Assembly: GCA_030606505.1 (NCBI GenBank)
Contig: JAUWGI010000030.1
Location: forward strand, 1 to 7,881
Origin: Deltaproteobacteria bacterium
Lineage (GTDB): Bacteria; Chloroflexota; Dehalococcoidia; Dehalococcoidales; BS750m-G39
Length of the DNA stretch: 7,881 nt
Reading direction: 5' to 3'
Below are positions 6,882-7,881 of this stretch, in pieces. The notes under the pieces are model-generated. The model had not been told where the DNA came from. It saw only the letters and a list, made by a program, of their open reading frames with translations, and made no database searches. Position 1 is the stretch's first letter. Every line of letters starts with the position of its first letter. Both the position numbers and the translations under genes were made by a program.

Positions 6882-7451
6882 CTATATTTTAATGAAATCA
6901 AGAATCCGGTCCAGGCCCCACCAGATCATGTGGGTGATTTCGGTAATGGTTCCCTCCTGGCAGGCATCGGGTATAAGCAATGACTTTGTTTCGGGACTGG
7001 GAGCAGTGTTGGGAAACGAATAGTCAATGTTGACAACGTAACCATCGTAGCCTACCAGATCCTGAAGAGTGTAGACTTTGCCTTGGCTTGGTGGGTAGAG
7101 GGAACAGATCTCGTCTCTCTGACTATCCTGAAATACAATGATTAGCTCTGCCTCGTCCACCATGGCTTTGGTCAGCTCTTTTGACCTGTTCCCGGAGATG
7201 TCTATTCGCCTCCTTTTCATGCTTTCAATGGCGTAGGGGTAGGGGGGGATTCCAAAGACCGGCCGGTCATAGTGTTCACCGTGAGCTGCCAGCAACTGGA
7301 TGTCCTCCGGGCTTAAGCCAACTCCTGCCGAACTCACCTTGATTTCCTTGAGCCTGTCTTTCCTTTGGTGGATAATCTCCCTCAAGTAATACTCGGCTAC
7401 TACACTCCGGAACCGGTTCACCGCACAAACAAATAACACATGCTTCGGCAC
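6882..7451 (-). CDS. Low-molecular-weight phosphatase/arsenate-reductase-like protein, divergent
   Basis: This 189-aa cytoplasmic protein has the fold signature of low-molecular-weight protein tyrosine phosphatases. An N-terminal strand VLFV leads into the CX5R loop CAVNRFRS, with Cys9, Arg15 and Ser16. SSAG (40-43), RRIDISGNRSKEL (81-93) and the AELIIVF strand follow, and IPD at 160-162 gives D162 as candidate general acid. Deviations are clear. The loop glycine is Val11, the second loop cysteine is Phe14, the usual proline after RS is Val17, and the Asp is followed by Ala rather than Pro. It is about 40 residues longer than usual, with extra sequence near 61-78 and 135-158. The start is GTG, supported by AGGAGGT 5 nt upstream; a TGA precedes it directly. 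Role unknown; it precedes a dehydrogenase gene by 50 bp. Confidence 0.78.
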   Translation of the reverse strand: MPKHVLFVCAVNRFRSVVAEYYLREIIHQRKDRLKEIKVSSAGVGLSPEDIQLLAAHGEHYDRPVFGIPPYPYAIESMKRRRIDISGNRSKELTKAMVDEAELIIVFQDSQRDEICSLYPPSQGKVYTLQDLVGYDGYVVNIDYSFPNTAPSPETKSLLIPDACQEGTITEITHMIWWGLDRILDFIKI

Positions 7452-7456
7452 TCATT

Positions 7457-7463
7457 ACCTCCT
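7457..7463 (-). promoter_or_regulatory. Ribosome binding site selecting the GTG start of the phosphatase-like gene
   Basis: On the minus strand AGGAGGT precedes the GTG at 7451 by 5 nt. An ATG at 7455 lies in a different frame and is too close to the site, so the GTG frame with the conserved VLFVC strand is preferred. Confidence 0.7.
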
Positions 7464-7513
7464 AATGGCAGCTAGGATAGACTTAAAGATTGGGGTCGGT
7501 ATCCTTGCCTTTG

Positions 7514-7533
7514 ATAGCCATATTATCATAAGA
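7514..7533 (-). repeat. 20-bp upstream motif, copy B
   Basis: The plus-strand text ATAGCCATATTATCATAAGA matches copy A (3353-3372) at 19 of 20 positions. Like copy A it precedes a minus-strand gene, here by 62 nt, and contains GATAAT in the gene's direction. It lies just downstream of the intrinsic terminator of the preceding transcript, where a new promoter would be expected. Confidence 0.6.
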
Positions 7534-7545
7534 TCTCTCAGGGGC

Positions 7546-7577
7546 AAAATTAAAGGCAGGCCCTATTGAGCTTGCCT
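7546..7577 (-). terminator. Intrinsic terminator after the MFS gene
   Basis: On the minus strand, 7577-7554 folds into a 10-bp stem (arms AGGCAAGCTC and GGGCCTGCCT, with one A-C mismatch and one T-G wobble). The tetraloop is AATA and the T-rich tail TTAATTTT follows. It lies 41 bp beyond the MFS stop codon and beyond the tRNA remnant, so it ends either the MFS transcript or the former tRNA transcript. Confidence 0.6.
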
Positions 7578-7586
7578 CATCTTCTT

Positions 7587-7617
7587 TGGTAGCGGGGGCT
7601 GGCCTGGAACCGGCGAT
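7587..7617 (-). pseudogene. 3'-terminal tRNA fragment (degenerate), possible att-site remnant
   Basis: Read on the minus strand, the segment has the exact layout of a tRNA 3' end. The T-stem 5' arm GCCGG is followed by a 7-nt loop TTCCAGG, the 3' arm CCAGC, the acceptor strand CCCCGCT, discriminator A and CCA. Conserved G53-C61, T54, T55, C56 and A58 are present. C57 is unusual, and the stem has one C-A mismatch. No matching 5' acceptor strand (AGCGGGG) or anticodon arm occurs where it should, since that sequence is the MFS coding end. So this is only about 31 nt of a tRNA and not a functional gene. Confidence 0.55.
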
Positions 7618-7881
7618 CTATATATGTTTTTGCCTCCGGTGAAGGGTGACCATAGCTAGTATAATCAGGAAGGCGAACCCTGCAATTAGAGCATAGCTCG
7701 CCTGATAAGAACCGGTGACATCCCTGACGGCTCCCACGGCAACAGGACCAGCCAATACCCCCAGATTAAGACAGGTAGTGAATATGCCAAAGCCAAGCCC
7801 CAGCCTCTTTGGACTGATGACTTCGGTAGTCAGAGCGAAGATTGGAGCTGGTATCAAGGCCTGCGCTACCCCTACCAGGAG
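7618..7881 (-). CDS. MFS transporter, C-terminal fragment
   Basis: The frame is open from the right edge to the stop at 7620-7618, giving 88 residues that begin LLVGVAQALIPAP. Two hydrophobic helices are visible. The stretch 'GFGIF...NLG...GPVAVGAVRDVTGSY' matches the last two transmembrane helices of major facilitator permeases, with the GxxxD-x-TGSY loop typical of the C-terminal half. The protein ends with a short basic tail, HRRQKHI. It would be an inner-membrane secondary transporter; the N-terminal helices and substrate determinants are outside the window. The internal TTG at 7857 is not a start because the conserved frame continues to the edge. Its stop codon touches the tRNA remnant. 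Confidence 0.8.
   Translation of the reverse strand, partial: LLVGVAQALIPAPIFALTTEVISPKRLGLGFGIFTTCLNLGVLAGPVAVGAVRDVTGSYQASYALIAGFAFLIILAMVTLHRRQKHI

Noticed and set aside
7587..7664. A complete tRNA gene on the minus strand
   Set aside because: Only the T-arm and acceptor 3' strand are present. The expected 5' acceptor AGCGGGG and the D and anticodon arms are absent; that sequence encodes the MFS C-terminus.
7855..7857. TTG as a start codon for a 79-aa protein
   Set aside because: The frame stays open to the window edge with MFS-like sequence (LLVGVAQAL), so this codon is an internal leucine.

Overview
The window looks like bacterial chromosome of moderate, slightly GC-rich composition. 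It is densely packed and dominated by acyl-CoA metabolism. The combination of a crotonase-acyl-CoA ligase pair, two divergent acyl-CoA dehydrogenases, DUF169, a lactonase-like metallo-beta-lactamase-fold protein and a TSUP permease is typical of anaerobic or sediment bacteria. Dehalococcoidia-type Chloroflexota or Desulfobacterota would fit, but that is an inference from gene content and no marker gene is present. All main genes read through without frameshifts.

Layout. Plus strand, 1-1785: the end of an enoyl-CoA hydratase/isomerase gene, then a complete class I acyl-CoA ligase, 34 bp apart and probably one operon. Minus strand, 4154-1789: a TSUP (TauE/SafE-like) permease, an MBL-fold hydrolase of the N-acyl-homoserine-lactonase type and a DUF169 protein. 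The last two are 37 bp apart and likely cotranscribed. Position 4155-4371 is a divergent promoter region with a sigma70-like promoter on each strand; the one serving the permease appears to give a leaderless mRNA. Plus strand, 4372-5667: a 431-aa acyl-CoA dehydrogenase. It faces a convergent minus-strand pair, a divergent low-molecular-weight phosphatase-like protein followed by a second acyl-CoA dehydrogenase of 383 aa. The right end holds a promoter-region repeat, an intrinsic terminator, a decayed 3' half of a tRNA, and the C-terminus of an MFS transporter running off the edge.

How the parts may work together. The ligase would activate a carboxylic acid to its CoA thioester, the dehydrogenases would oxidise it at C2-C3, and the hydratase would add water: the first steps of a beta-oxidation-like route. 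The permease and MFS protein could move the organic or sulfonated acid, or sulfite. The substrate cannot be read from the sequence.

Most notable: both dehydrogenases lack glutamate at the two positions where this family usually carries its catalytic base; the MBL protein lacks the usual metal-bridging aspartate; a 20-bp motif with one mismatch lies upstream of two unrelated minus-strand genes; an 11-bp motif sits 28 and 29 nt before the start codons of the two dehydrogenases; and a 3'-tRNA remnant with encoded CCA marks a possible old integration boundary.
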